The translations under genes were made by a program, and so were the position numbers. A DNA stretch of 38,800 bases from Bacteroidales bacterium. GTDB lineage: Bacteria > Bacteroidota > Bacteroidia > Bacteroidales > Muribaculaceae. The stretch is taken from contig JAJBUG010000073.1 of NCBI GenBank assembly GCA_020860515.1, positions 1 through 38,800 of the forward strand, read 5' to 3'. The notes under the pieces were generated by a model. It searched no databases, was not told the DNA's origin, and saw only the letters and a program-made list of their open reading frames with translations. Positions 25,723 through 34,701 of this stretch are shown piece after piece (position 1 is the stretch's first letter; each line of letters opens with the position of its first letter).

Positions 25723-25842
25723 TTGGTGATTTGGTGTTTTGGTGATTTAGTGATTTGGTGATTTTGTTAATATAATCTTAACCACCAAACCACAAATCTA
25801 CCAAACCACAAATCCACCAAACCACTAAATCACCAAAACACA
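25723..25842. repeat. GGTGATTT word repeat with inverted complement
   Basis: Tandem GGTGATTTGGTGTTTT-like words (25723-25766) are answered by ACCAAACCACAAATC-like words (25780-25842). Positions 25734-25752 and 25823-25841 pair perfectly over 19 bp. The right arm ends 8 bp before the mreB ATG, so folding could affect its translation. Confidence 0.88.
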
Positions 25843-25849
25843 TCTGATT

Positions 25850-26869
25850 ATGAGACTATTCTCTCTCACTAAGGAGATTGCGATTGACCTTGGCACTGCC
25901 AACACCGTGATCATCCACAACGACAAAATCGTAATTGACGAGCCATCAATAGTGGCGCTCGATAAGCAGACCGACCGCCTGATTGCAGTTGGCAAGGAGG
26001 CACAGCAGATGCAAGGCAAGGAGAACGAGCGCATCCGCACCGTGCGCCCCCTGCGCAAGGGCGTGATTGCCGACTTCAACGCCGCCGAGCTGATGATTCG
26101 CGGCTTGGTGAAGAAGGCCAGCAGCAAAAACAATTGGTTCTCGCCCTCGCTGCGCATGGTGGTGGGCATCCCCAGCGGTAGCACCGAGGTGGAGATCCGC
26201 GCCGTGCGCGACAGCAGCGAGCATGCCGGCGGACGCGACGTGTACATGATTTACGAGCCTATGGCAGCAGCCCTTGGCATCGGCCTGGATGTGACTGCCC
26301 CCGAGGGCAACATGATTGTGGACATAGGCGGCGGCACCACCGAGATTGCCGTGATTTCGCTTGGCGGCATCGTGAGCAACAAGAGCATACAGATTGCCGG
26401 CGACGACCTGACCGATGACATACAGAACCACATGCGCCGCGCGCACAATGTGAAGGTGGGCGAGCGCACAGCCGAGCTGATCAAGATGAACGTGGGCGCT
26501 GCCCTGACCGAGCTGGAGAATCCCCCAGAAGAATTTATCGTGCACGGCCCCAATCAGATGACAGCCCTGCCCATGGAGGTGCCCGTAAGCTATCAGGAAA
26601 TCAGCCATTGCATCGAAAAGAGCATAAGCAAGATCGAGGCTGCAGTGCTGAGCGCACTGGAGCAGACACCGCCCGAGCTGTATGCAGACATCGTGCACAA
26701 TGGCATCTATTTGGCTGGCGGCGGCGCCATGTTGCGCGGCCTCGACAAGCGCCTTACCGATAAGATTGGCATCAAATTCCACATCGCCGAGGATCCGCTG
26801 TTGGCAGTGGCCCGAGGCACAGGCGTGGCACTGAAGAACATCGACAAATTCTCTTTCCTGATCCGTTGA
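25850..26869 (+). CDS. mreB: Rod shape-determining actin homologue MreB
   Basis: 339 residues. Actin-fold phosphate 1 motif (IAIDLGTANTVI), phosphate 2 (IVDIGGGTTEIAVISLGG) and adenosine motif (LAGGGAMLRGL) are intact. VVGIPSGSTEVEIRAVRDS and YEPMAAALGIG are also typical. It forms membrane-bound filaments that guide lateral wall synthesis. First gene of the mreB-mreC-mreD-mrdA-rodA group. Confidence 0.98.
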   Translation: MRLFSLTKEIAIDLGTANTVIIHNDKIVIDEPSIVALDKQTDRLIAVGKEAQQMQGKENERIRTVRPLRKGVIADFNAAELMIRGLVKKASSKNNWFSPSLRMVVGIPSGSTEVEIRAVRDSSEHAGGRDVYMIYEPMAAALGIGLDVTAPEGNMIVDIGGGTTEIAVISLGGIVSNKSIQIAGDDLTDDIQNHMRRAHNVKVGERTAELIKMNVGAALTELENPPEEFIVHGPNQMTALPMEVPVSYQEISHCIEKSISKIEAAVLSALEQTPPELYADIVHNGIYLAGGGAMLRGLDKRLTDKIGIKFHIAEDPLLAVARGTGVALKNIDKFSFLIR

Positions 26870-26887
26870 CGAATCAGTAAAATGACA

Positions 26888-27000
26888 AAATACAAATTAC
26901 AAATGACAAACTAATGCCTCATTTGGTTGTTTATTCTAAATTGACGCTTTTACATTTTGTAATTTATTTGTAATTTGTAATTTGTAACTTGTAATTTTTC
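26888..27000. repeat. TTTGTAAT word repeat with inverted complement
   Basis: TACAAATTACAAAT (26891-26904) pairs exactly with ATTTGTAATTTGTA (26966-26979), and further words continue to 27000. It fills the whole mreB-mreC gap. Confidence 0.85.
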
Positions 27001-27001
27001 T

Positions 27002-27844
27002 ATGCACGAGCTATTCGCGTTTTTTGTAAAGCACAGTAAGTGGTTCATCTTCATATTCTATGTGGGGGTGAGCTGCGTACTGCTGTTCAACAAAAATCCG
27101 TATCAGCATCATGTGTATATGACCAGCGCCAATGCTGTGGCGAGCTCGGTGCTTGCCGCCAGCAATAGCGTGTACAGTTACTTCAACCTGCGAGAGACCA
27201 ACGACGACTTGAATCAGCGCAATGCCGAGCTGCAAAGCGAGGTGATAGCCCTGCGCCAACAGCTGGAGCTGATGCGTGAGGACCAGATAGCTGACACCTT
27301 GCAACTGCCCGATTCGCTGAAGCAGTACAAGTTTATCGTGGCCAACGTGATCAGCAACTCTATCTCCAAGCCTTACAACTACATTACCCTCAACAAGGGT
27401 GCTGCCGATGGAGTGCGCGAGGAGATGGGCGTAATCGACCAGAATGGCGTGGTGGGTATCGTGAATGTGACTGGCAATCACTCGTGCCGCGTGATTTCGC
27501 TGCTCAACAGCAACCTACGCCTATCATGCAAGGTCAAGGGCAACGACCATTTCGGTTCGCTGGTGTGGGAGGGACCTGACCCCGAGATAGCGCTGCTGCA
27601 GGAGCTGCCGCGCCATACGGTGTACCAAGTGGGCGACACAGTGGTGACCAGCGGCTACAGCGCGGTGTTTCCCGAGGGCATCCCAGTGGGCATCGTAATG
27701 GCTGACACCCAGCACCGCAACGAGAATTTCTTTACGCTTCATGTGAAGCTGTTTACGGATTTCTCGACCCTGAGCACCGTGCAGGTGGTTGACAATCGCA
27801 AAAAGGCCGAAAACGAGGCTCTCGAAGCTAAAGACTTTAAATAA
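27002..27844 (+). CDS. mreC: Rod shape-determining protein MreC
   Basis: 280 residues. One N-terminal transmembrane helix (WFIFIFYVGVSCVLLF, about 15-30), a coiled coil at about 62-95 (LRETNDDLNQRNAELQSEVI), then the beta-barrel periplasmic domain with NKGAADGVREEMGV and VVTSGYSAVFPEGIPVG, as in other MreC proteins. It links MreB filaments to PBP2/RodA. Its stop overlaps the mreD ATG by 1 nt. Confidence 0.96.
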   Translation: MHELFAFFVKHSKWFIFIFYVGVSCVLLFNKNPYQHHVYMTSANAVASSVLAASNSVYSYFNLRETNDDLNQRNAELQSEVIALRQQLELMREDQIADTLQLPDSLKQYKFIVANVISNSISKPYNYITLNKGAADGVREEMGVIDQNGVVGIVNVTGNHSCRVISLLNSNLRLSCKVKGNDHFGSLVWEGPDPEIALLQELPRHTVYQVGDTVVTSGYSAVFPEGIPVGIVMADTQHRNENFFTLHVKLFTDFSTLSTVQVVDNRKKAENEALEAKDFK

Positions 27845-28368
27845 TGAGCAAGACAGTATTGGCATTCATATTGAAATTTGTGTTGTTGACACTGGCGCAG
27901 GCGGTGATCTTCAACAACTTGGTGCTCTTCAATGCTGTGGTGCCCTTTGTCTTCATCTACATCATCATATCGATGCCCATCACATGGAGCACCAATGTGA
28001 GCATGACGCTCGGTTTCCTGGCTGGCGTCACAATCGATATATTCAGCAACACCCAGGGGGTGAACGCGCTGGCTTGCACGATATTGTCGTTCGTAAGAAA
28101 GCCGGTGTTCCACCTCTATATCCAGCGCGACGAGGACCTGGGCGGCCTCAAGCCCAGCCAACGCTCGATGGGCAGCGCCGAATTTATGAAATATGTGGCC
28201 ACGATGACGCTGATCTACTGCCTGTGCGTGTTCACGATCGACGCTTTCGCCATTTTCAACCCGCTGCGCTTCGCCATCCAGGTGCTGGGCAGCTCGATAT
28301 TTACCATTATCCTGATCTACGCTTTAGACTCTTTCTTCACACAACAGCCGCATGAGAAAAGATTATAA
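27844..28368 (+). CDS. mreD: Rod shape-determining protein MreD
   Basis: 174 residues with about five membrane helices (for example IFNNLVLFNAVVPFVFIYIII and FRFAIQVLGSSIFTIILIYAL-like segments). Identity rests on size, hydrophobicity, the motif GFLAGVTIDIFSNTQGVNAL and its place between mreC and mrdA. It overlaps mrdA by 17 nt. Confidence 0.93.
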   Translation: MSKTVLAFILKFVLLTLAQAVIFNNLVLFNAVVPFVFIYIIISMPITWSTNVSMTLGFLAGVTIDIFSNTQGVNALACTILSFVRKPVFHLYIQRDEDLGGLKPSQRSMGSAEFMKYVATMTLIYCLCVFTIDAFAIFNPLRFAIQVLGSSIFTIILIYALDSFFTQQPHEKRL

Positions 28369-30211
28369 TCTTGAAAAGCGCAAATATGTGATTTGCGGGT
28401 TCCTGTTGGTGATAGCTATCATTTACGGCGTAAGGCTTTTCAATCTGCAGCTGGCCGACCAAAAATACAAGCAAAGCGCCGACACCAACGCCTTCCTGCG
28501 CCGCACAATCTATCCCAGCCGAGGGCTTATCTACGACCGCAACGGCGAGCTGGTGGTATATAACCAGCCGGCCTACGATGTGATGCTCATCCCCAGGGAT
28601 GTGCAGCCATTCGACACCGCCGACTTCTGCAACGCCCTGAATATCACGCGCGAGCAGCTCGACAAGCGACTGATCGACATGCGCGACAAGCGCCTCAACC
28701 CCGGCTACAGCAGCTACACCCCCCAAAAACTAATCAGCCAACTTTCAGCCCAGGACTACGGACGGCTTCAGGAGAAGCTCTACCGCTTTCCGGGCTTCTT
28801 CATACAGAAGCGCATCCTGCGCCAGTATGCCCATGCCAGCGCGCCCAATGTGGTGGGCAACATCCGCGAGGCATCGGCTGCCGACATCAAGAATGACGAA
28901 TACTACGCCCCTGGCGACTACACTGGCGACCTGGGCGTGGAGAAGAGCTATGAGCGCGAGCTGCGCGGCATCAAAGGCGTGGAAATCCTGATCCGCGACG
29001 CGCGCGGGCGAATCCAAGGCAAATATGAGAATGGCGCGCGCGACATTGCACCCGTGGCGGGCCGCGACCTGAAGCTGGGCATCGACATCAAGCTGCAGGA
29101 GTATGCCGAGAGTCTGATGGTGGGCAAGCGCGGAGCAGTGGTGGCAATCGAGCCAAAGACAGGCGAGATACTTTGCTTAGTGTCGAGTCCCACCTACGAT
29201 CCAAATCTGCTGGTAGGTCGCCAGCGCGGCGACAACTACCGCATGCTGGCCAATGCGCCCGACTGGCCGCTCTATGACCGCGCCATCATGGCCAGTTATC
29301 CACCGGGCTCTACATTCAAGCCCACTCAGGGCCTGATTTTCCTGCAAGAGAATATTATCACGCCTGAGACCATGTACCCATGCAGTCACGGCTACCATAA
29401 TGGCGGCCTTACGGTAGGGTGCCACGGCCATGGCAGTCCGCTGCCGCTCAAGCCCGCGCTGCAAACATCGTGTAACTCTTATTTCTGCTGGGGATTCTAC
29501 AATATGATTAACAAGCGCAGCAAATATGGGCGTTGGGACAACGCCTTTGAGATATGGAAGAACCACTTGGTGTCGATGGGCTACGGTTACAAACTCGGCG
29601 TGGACCTGCCTGGCGAGAAGCGCGGATTCATACCCAATGCGAAGTTCTACGACAAATTCTACGGCAACAATCACTGGAGCGGCAACACTATCATATCTGT
29701 GGCCATCGGACAGGGCGAAATATTGGCCACGCCCTTGCAGATAGCCAACCTGTGCGCCACGATTGCCAACCGAGGCTGGTACATCACGCCCCATGTGGTA
29801 AAGGAAATCCAGGATACTGTGATCAGCGACGAATATCATATAAAGAATTACCCCACGATCGAGCACCACTACTACGACATAATAGCCGAGGGCATGCGCA
29901 TGGCCGTGCTTGGCGGTACCTGCCGCTCAGCCGCTTTCCCCGGCGTGAATGTGGCTGGCAAGACGGGTACGGCCCAGAACCCCCACGGCAAGGACCACTC
30001 GGCATTCATGGGCTTTGCGCCCTACGAGGATCCGCAGATAGCGGTATGCGCCTACGTGGAGAATGCCGGCTTCGGCGCCACATTCGGCGTGCCGATCGGC
30101 AGCTTGGTGATGGAGAAATATCTCAACGGCAAGATCGATGATTCACGCAAGTATCTGGAAGAACGAATGTTAACCACAGAAGTGTACTATGCTCCCCCTA
30201 AGACCAAATAA
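28352..30211 (+). CDS. mrdA: Penicillin-binding protein 2 (elongation transpeptidase)
   Basis: 619 residues. Membrane anchor at about 10-30 (YVICGFLLVIAIIYGVRLF), dimerisation domain with RGLIYDRNGELV, then the transpeptidase with SxxK (YPPGSTFKPTQG), SxN (TSCNSYFCWGF) and KTGT (VAGKTGTAQNPHG). It crosslinks lateral peptidoglycan with RodA, encoded next; the two genes overlap by 23 nt. Beta-lactam target class. Confidence 0.97.
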   Translation: MRKDYNLEKRKYVICGFLLVIAIIYGVRLFNLQLADQKYKQSADTNAFLRRTIYPSRGLIYDRNGELVVYNQPAYDVMLIPRDVQPFDTADFCNALNITREQLDKRLIDMRDKRLNPGYSSYTPQKLISQLSAQDYGRLQEKLYRFPGFFIQKRILRQYAHASAPNVVGNIREASAADIKNDEYYAPGDYTGDLGVEKSYERELRGIKGVEILIRDARGRIQGKYENGARDIAPVAGRDLKLGIDIKLQEYAESLMVGKRGAVVAIEPKTGEILCLVSSPTYDPNLLVGRQRGDNYRMLANAPDWPLYDRAIMASYPPGSTFKPTQGLIFLQENIITPETMYPCSHGYHNGGLTVGCHGHGSPLPLKPALQTSCNSYFCWGFYNMINKRSKYGRWDNAFEIWKNHLVSMGYGYKLGVDLPGEKRGFIPNAKFYDKFYGNNHWSGNTIISVAIGQGEILATPLQIANLCATIANRGWYITPHVVKEIQDTVISDEYHIKNYPTIEHHYYDIIAEGMRMAVLGGTCRSAAFPGVNVAGKTGTAQNPHGKDHSAFMGFAPYEDPQIAVCAYVENAGFGATFGVPIGSLVMEKYLNGKIDDSRKYLEERMLTTEVYYAPPKTK

Positions 30212-31670
30212 CAGCGCTTCGCAGTCGATATTCCGCAATCTCGACTGGTTCACCGTAATCATCTATCTGATTATGGTGCTGGCTGGCGCGGTCAGCATCT
30301 ATGCTGCCAGCTACGATTTTGACCAGGCCAATATGCTGTCGTTCGACGAATTTTCGGGCAAGCAGATGCGCTGGATAGCCTTGGGATTGGTGATGGGCTT
30401 TGTGCTGCTGCTGATTGAGACGCGCGTGTATGAGACCTACGCCTACGCCATCTATGCGGTGCTGATGGTGGTATTATTGGCCACGGCTTTCATTGCGCCC
30501 GACATCAAGGGGTCGCGCTCGTGGCTGGTGCTGGGCCCGATGAGTCTGCAGCCAGCCGAGTTTGGCAAGTTTGCCACGGCGTTGGCGTTGGCCAAGCTGT
30601 TCAGCGGCTACAATTTCCAGTTGAACGCGAAATTTGGCAACTACCTGAAGGCTGGCTTCATAATCATTCTGCCCATCGTGCTGATTCTGATGGAGCATGA
30701 GACGGGTTCGGCCCTGGTGTATCTGTCGCTTTTCTTCGTGCTTTATCGCGAGGGCATGAGCGGACTGGTGCTCTTCGGCGCTGCCTGGGCAGTGGTGATA
30801 TTTGTTGTGGCTGTGAAGTTTACCGATTCACTGCTGATGGGCGTGGAATTGGGCCAGTTCTGGATTCTGTCGATTGTGATGGCAATTATGGTGGTGATGG
30901 CTGCGGTATATGGCAAGCGTCGCTACGAGGTGCCTCGCAATCTGCTGTGCGGATTCACCCTGTGTTGGCTGGTAGTGATAGTGCTTGACAATATTTTCGA
31001 CATCGAGGTGCCGGGTCTGCCAGTGATGCTGGGCATGATTGGCGTGGCCTGTCTCTACCTGCTGTTTGAGACTCTGCGCACTCACCTTAATAAATTGGCC
31101 ATACCAGTGGCCACGGCGGTGCTGTCGGTGGGCTTCCTGTTTATGGTTGACCGAGCCTTTGATGAGCTGCAACCCCACCAGCAGATGCGCATCAAGGTGG
31201 TGCTTGGCATAGAGGAAGACCTAAGGGGCGCTGGCTACAATGTGAATCAGTCGAAGATTGCCATTGGCTCGGGCGGTTTGCTCGGCAAGGGCTTCCTGGA
31301 GGGCACGCAGACCAAGCTGAAATATGTGCCTGAGCAGCATACTGACTTTATCTTTTGCACCATCGGCGAGGAAGAGGGCTTCTGGGGCACGATGCTGGTC
31401 GAGGTGCTGTTCTTAGCCTTGGTGTTCAGGGTAGTGAGGATTGCCGAGAGGCAGCCTAAGATATTCGGGCGCGTGTATGCCTACTGCGTGGCCAGCTATT
31501 TCATCTTCCATTTCTGTATTAATATAGGCATGGTGATAGGGCTATGCCCTGTGATTGGCATCCCTCTGCCATTCTTCTCCTACGGCGGCTCCAGCCTCTG
31601 GGGCTTTACCATCCTCCTATTCATCCTCCTGCGTATCGACGCCTCCCGCAAGATGGTATTAAGTTACTGA
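30189..31670 (+). CDS. rodA: Peptidoglycan glycosyltransferase RodA (SEDS family)
   Basis: 493 residues, about ten membrane helices. SEDS motifs: KGSRSWLVLGPMSLQPAEFGK, LMEHETGSALVYL, PEQHTDFIFCTIGEEEGFWG and GIPLPFFSYGGSSLWGF. It polymerises lipid II for lateral wall growth with PBP2. Longer than E. coli RodA (370), in line with Bacteroidota homologues, which carry extra helices in the middle. Confidence 0.97.
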   Translation: MLPLRPNNSASQSIFRNLDWFTVIIYLIMVLAGAVSIYAASYDFDQANMLSFDEFSGKQMRWIALGLVMGFVLLLIETRVYETYAYAIYAVLMVVLLATAFIAPDIKGSRSWLVLGPMSLQPAEFGKFATALALAKLFSGYNFQLNAKFGNYLKAGFIIILPIVLILMEHETGSALVYLSLFFVLYREGMSGLVLFGAAWAVVIFVVAVKFTDSLLMGVELGQFWILSIVMAIMVVMAAVYGKRRYEVPRNLLCGFTLCWLVVIVLDNIFDIEVPGLPVMLGMIGVACLYLLFETLRTHLNKLAIPVATAVLSVGFLFMVDRAFDELQPHQQMRIKVVLGIEEDLRGAGYNVNQSKIAIGSGGLLGKGFLEGTQTKLKYVPEQHTDFIFCTIGEEEGFWGTMLVEVLFLALVFRVVRIAERQPKIFGRVYAYCVASYFIFHFCINIGMVIGLCPVIGIPLPFFSYGGSSLWGFTILLFILLRIDASRKMVLSY

Positions 31671-31694
31671 CAAAATGTCAGTAACTTATTTTTT
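31661..31694 (+). terminator. Intrinsic terminator of the mre-rodA operon
   Basis: A perfect 12-bp stem (AAGTTACTGACA / TGTCAGTAACTT) with an AAA loop, followed by ATTTTTTG. The left arm includes the rodA stop codon. Confidence 0.9.
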
Positions 31695-31767
31695 GCATTA
31701 TTCATTAATCATTATTAATTATTCATTATTCGCTGTGCCAACATTTTTGGTGCAGGATTTGTTATTT

Positions 31768-31804
31768 CTATGATTGAGCGGTTGAAATATGCCGCCAATC
31801 ATAG
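31768..31804 (+). promoter_or_regulatory. Hairpin in the dnaK leader
   Basis: CTATGATTG-A-GCGG pairs with CCGC-CAATCATAG (13 bp with one bulged A, loop of 10 nt). It ends 60 bp before the dnaK ATG. It is not the CIRCE operator. It could be an RNA thermometer-like element or a protein site; unproven. Confidence 0.6.
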
Positions 31805-31864
31805 GTTTAATATTCAATACAAATAAAATATAATAACAAATAACGACTTTAAACATTTAAGATC

Positions 31865-33778
31865 ATGGGAAAGATTATTGGCATCGACCTCGGCACCACT
31901 AATTCATGCGTGTCGGTTCTCGAAGGTAAGGATCCCGTTGTGATCCCCAACAGCGAAGGCCGCAATACTACGCCTTCGATCGTTGCTTTCGTTTCTGACG
32001 GCGAGCGCAAAGTAGGCGACCCCGCAAAGCGTCAGGCCATCACTAATCCGGAAGGAACTATCTATTCGATTAAGAGATTCATGGGTGAGCGTTACGACGA
32101 AGTCACCGAAGATATCAAGCGTGTGCCTTACACTGTATCAAAGAACGCCAATGGCATGGCACAGGTAGCAGTGGATGGCCGAGTATATACCCCGCAGGAA
32201 ATCTCAGCTATGATTCTGCAGAAGATGAAGAAAACTGCTGAGGATTATCTTGGACAGAGCATCGACGAGGCTGTGATCACAGTGCCCGCTTATTTTAATG
32301 ACTCACAGCGTCAGGCCACTAAGGAGGCTGGCGAAATTGCCGGCTTGAAGGTAAAGCGTATCGTGAACGAGCCTACCGCTGCAGCCCTGGCTTATGGCCT
32401 CGACAAGAGCGATAAGGATCAGAAGATCGCTGTATTCGACCTCGGCGGCGGTACATTCGATATTTCTATCCTCGACCTTGGCGGCGGCGTATTTGAGGTA
32501 TTGAGCACCAATGGCGATACTCACCTTGGCGGCGATGACTTCGACCACGTAATTATCGACTATCTGGCTGACGGCTTCCAGAAGGATTACGGAGTTGACC
32601 TGCGCAAGGACCCGATGGCTCTGCAGCGTCTGAAAGAGGCAGCCGAGAAGGCTAAGATTGAGCTTTCGAGCTCTACCTCGACCGAAATCAATCTGCCTTA
32701 CATCATGCCAGTTGACGGTGTGCCAAAGCACTTGGTAACAACCCTCACCCGCGCTAAATTTGAGCAGCTTTGCGACAAACTGATCCAGGCTTGCGTTGAA
32801 CCTTGCAACAAGGCCCTGGCAGATGCCGGCCTTAAGGCAAGCGACATCAACGAGGTGATTCTCGTGGGCGGTTCTACTCGTATCCCCGCTATCCAGGAAA
32901 TCGTGAAGAAGATCTTTGGCAAGGAGCCCAGCAAGGGCGTTAACCCTGATGAGGTAGTAGCCGTTGGCGCAGCCATCCAGGGTGGTATCCTTTTGGGCGA
33001 AGTTAAGGAGAACATTGTGCTGCTCGACGTAGTGCCTCTGTCAGTAGGTATCGAAACCCTCGGCGGCGTGATGACCAAGCTGATCGATGCCAACACCACT
33101 ATCCCTGTTCGTAAGAGCGAGGTATTCTCAACTGCCGCTGATAACCAGCCAAGCGTTGAAATCCACGTGCTGCAGGGCGAGCGTCCATTGGCTAAGGATG
33201 ACAAGACTCTGGGCAAGTTCCACCTCGACGGCATTGCTCCCGCACCGCGTGGCATACCTCAGATTGAAGTTACCTTTGAGGTCGATGCCAATGGTATCCT
33301 CAATGTATCGGCTAAGGATAAGGCTACCGGTAAGGAGCAGAGCATCCGCATCGAGGCCAGCAGCGGTTTGACCGATGCTGAAATCAAGAGAATGAAGGAT
33401 GAGGCTGCCGCCAATGCTGCCGCTGATGAGAAGGAGAAGAAGCGCATCGAGACTCTCAACAAGGCCGATGCAATGGCATTCCAGACTCGCAAGCAGCTGC
33501 AAGAGCTCGGCGATAAGATTCCAGCTGACAAGCGCGCTGCCATCGAGGCTGCCGTGGCTAAGCTGGAGGATGCCCACAAGGCTCAGGATGTTGACGCTTG
33601 CGAGCGTGCAATGAAGGAAATCGAAGATGCCTTCGGCGCAGCTCAGCAGGATATCCTCAATGCTCAGGCCCAGGCTCAGCAGCAGGCTCAGAATCCTGGT
33701 GCTGGCCCACAACCTGGCGCAGGCCCCAAGGGTCCGGACGACCATGTAACCGATGTTGACTTCGAAGAAGTAAAGTAA
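31865..33778 (+). CDS. dnaK: Chaperone DnaK (Hsp70)
   Basis: 637 residues, full length. N-terminal ATPase ([78 protein letters not shown]), substrate domain ([36 protein letters not shown]) and an Ala/Gln-rich lid with a DVDFEEVK end. It folds proteins with DnaJ and GrpE, neither of which is in the window. It stands alone with its own terminator. Confidence 0.99.
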   Translation: MGKIIGIDLGTTNSCVSVLEGKDPVVIPNSEGRNTTPSIVAFVSDGERKVGDPAKRQAITNPEGTIYSIKRFMGERYDEVTEDIKRVPYTVSKNANGMAQVAVDGRVYTPQEISAMILQKMKKTAEDYLGQSIDEAVITVPAYFNDSQRQATKEAGEIAGLKVKRIVNEPTAAALAYGLDKSDKDQKIAVFDLGGGTFDISILDLGGGVFEVLSTNGDTHLGGDDFDHVIIDYLADGFQKDYGVDLRKDPMALQRLKEAAEKAKIELSSSTSTEINLPYIMPVDGVPKHLVTTLTRAKFEQLCDKLIQACVEPCNKALADAGLKASDINEVILVGGSTRIPAIQEIVKKIFGKEPSKGVNPDEVVAVGAAIQGGILLGEVKENIVLLDVVPLSVGIETLGGVMTKLIDANTTIPVRKSEVFSTAADNQPSVEIHVLQGERPLAKDDKTLGKFHLDGIAPAPRGIPQIEVTFEVDANGILNVSAKDKATGKEQSIRIEASSGLTDAEIKRMKDEAAANAAADEKEKKRIETLNKADAMAFQTRKQLQELGDKIPADKRAAIEAAVAKLEDAHKAQDVDACERAMKEIEDAFGAAQQDILNAQAQAQQQAQNPGAGPQPGAGPKGPDDHVTDVDFEEVK

Positions 33779-33842
33779 ATACTCCCGTTGATTGGGCCTT
33801 TTCTGGGTGCACCCCTGGAAAGGCTCAATAGAAAACATACAC

Positions 33843-33895
33843 CAAGGGGGTGCGGCCAAGGAAAACGCTGACCGCACCCCCTTGTTCCTTTTTTC
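33843..33895 (+). terminator. Intrinsic terminator after dnaK
   Basis: A perfect 13-bp stem, CAAGGGGGTGCGG / CCGCACCCCCTTG, with a 16-nt loop, then TTCCTTTTTTC. A weaker hairpin precedes it near 33790-33830. Confidence 0.9.
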
Positions 33896-33965
33896 ATTAT
33901 CCTTTATCTTATATAAGGGAAAGGCTACAGACCAAAGACCAAAGACTAATTAAAAACACACGACT

Positions 33966-34181
33966 ATGAAAGTTTCAACTATTGTTGCCACTCTGAATGG
34001 ATATTTTGGTGGCTCATTTACCGAATCACAAGCACGCAAACATCTTAAGCATGCTCCTATCAGCAAGGCATTGCTCGACGAGGCTATCTGCGAAGCTCGC
34101 CGACGCAATCTCATTTTGCCCGAAGAATCCCGACCGAGCCGCTTCGCCGCCCTGGCCAGCTTCTTCATGGGCCTCTTCTGA
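33966..34181 (+). CDS. Small protein of unknown function
   Basis: 71 residues, MKVSTIVATLNGYFGGSFTE at the start, basic helical middle (ARKHLKHAPISKALLDEAI, ARRRN) and a hydrophobic end (FAALASFFMGLF). It has its own intrinsic terminator 50 bp downstream and a clear gap from dnaK, which supports a real gene. No family recognised. Confidence 0.6.
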   Translation: MKVSTIVATLNGYFGGSFTESQARKHLKHAPISKALLDEAICEARRRNLILPEESRPSRFAALASFFMGLF

Positions 34182-34230
34182 CCTGACTTCATGTGCCGCA
34201 TATCTTCCCGGGCCAAAGGCCCTAAGCATC

Positions 34231-34260
34231 AAGTTGACTTCTCCTCAAGTCAACTTTTTT
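34231..34260 (+). terminator. Intrinsic terminator after the 71-aa gene
   Basis: AAGTTGACTT-CTCCTC-AAGTCAACTT followed by TTTT: a 10-bp stem with a T-run. Confidence 0.88.
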
Positions 34261-34329
34261 CAGTTAAAGACATCTCTGTAACCCACAAACCTACTACTAA
34301 CAGGGTTATATAGATGTAGTAGTTGATGA

Positions 34330-34362
34330 AAAAGGTTGGCTTGAGATTGAGCCAACCTTTTT
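34330..34362 (+). terminator. Strong hairpin terminator before the tRNA remnant
   Basis: AAAAGGTTGGCT / AGCCAACCTTTTT: a 12-bp stem with an 8-nt loop and a T-run on the plus strand; it is also terminator-like on the minus strand because of the A-run. No gene ends just upstream, so it may have been brought in by a rearrangement. Confidence 0.8.
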
Positions 34363-34368
34363 GTCTGA

Positions 34369-34398
34369 GTCGTCGGTTCGAATCCGATCCTCAATTCT
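34369..34398 (+). pseudogene. tRNA 3'-end remnant (T-arm and 3' acceptor strand)
   Basis: GTCGG-TTCGAAT-CCGAT forms a 5-bp T-stem with a canonical T-loop, followed by CCTCAATTC as an acceptor 3' strand. The 5' two thirds of a tRNA are absent; a terminator hairpin sits where they should be. Such 3' fragments are typical leftovers of element integration at tRNA genes. Confidence 0.6.
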
Positions 34399-34401
34399 AT
34401 A

Positions 34402-34434
34402 TTTGGTTATGTGGGGAAATTTGATTAATTTTGC
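34402..34434 (+). promoter_or_regulatory. Promoter of the toxin-antitoxin operon
   Basis: TTTG at 34402-34405 (-33) and TAATTTTGC at 34426-34434 (-7) with a 20-bp gap, the Bacteroidota arrangement. Leader of about 50 nt to the antitoxin ATG. Confidence 0.7.
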
Positions 34435-34435
34435 C

Positions 34436-34459
34436 ATTGGATTGGGAGGCTGATCCAAT
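34436..34459. promoter_or_regulatory. Operator-like inverted repeat at the TA start site
   Basis: ATTGGAT-N10-ATCCAAT, a perfect 7-bp inverted repeat directly after the -7 box. The place fits autoregulation by an antitoxin; unproven. Confidence 0.5.
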
Positions 34460-34491
34460 GTTTAGATTGTTTATAAATTAAAACGAATGAT

Positions 34492-34701
34492 ATGTCAGAA
34501 TCGGAAATGAATAGCTATAGGCTTACCTCTTTGGAGGAGCCTGGCGATGAGCGCCTGGCTCAGATTATGCGCGAAGTTGCCGAGGATGCGCGTCAAAGCA
34601 CTCTCCGCGCAGCAGAGAGCGTGGCAGCTGGTATTAATGCAGCAGCAGAATTTGCATGTCAATATGTGGAAGAAACCATTAAAAGGCTTCGAAATGAGTG
34701 A
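34492..34701 (+). CDS. Small acidic protein, probable antitoxin of the zeta-like toxin
   Basis: 69 residues with an acidic N-terminal half (SLEEPGDERLAQIMREVAED) and a helical C-terminal half (AAESVAAGINAAAEFACQYVE). It overlaps the toxin start by 8 nt (ATGAGTGA), the usual antitoxin-first layout. It does not look like Epsilon, and it has no PezA-type HTH that I can see. Antitoxin role is inferred from position. Confidence 0.7.
   Translation: MSESEMNSYRLTSLEEPGDERLAQIMREVAEDARQSTLRAAESVAAGINAAAEFACQYVEETIKRLRNE

Noticed and set aside
31768..31804. CIRCE/HrcA operator before dnaK
   Set aside because: The inverted repeat does not match TTAGCACTC-N9-GAGTGCTAA.
34346..34398. Complete tRNA folding from GATTGAG to CTCAATT
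   Set aside because: The arms can pair but lie only about 45 nt apart, with no D or anticodon arm; the 5' arm is the loop of a terminator hairpin.
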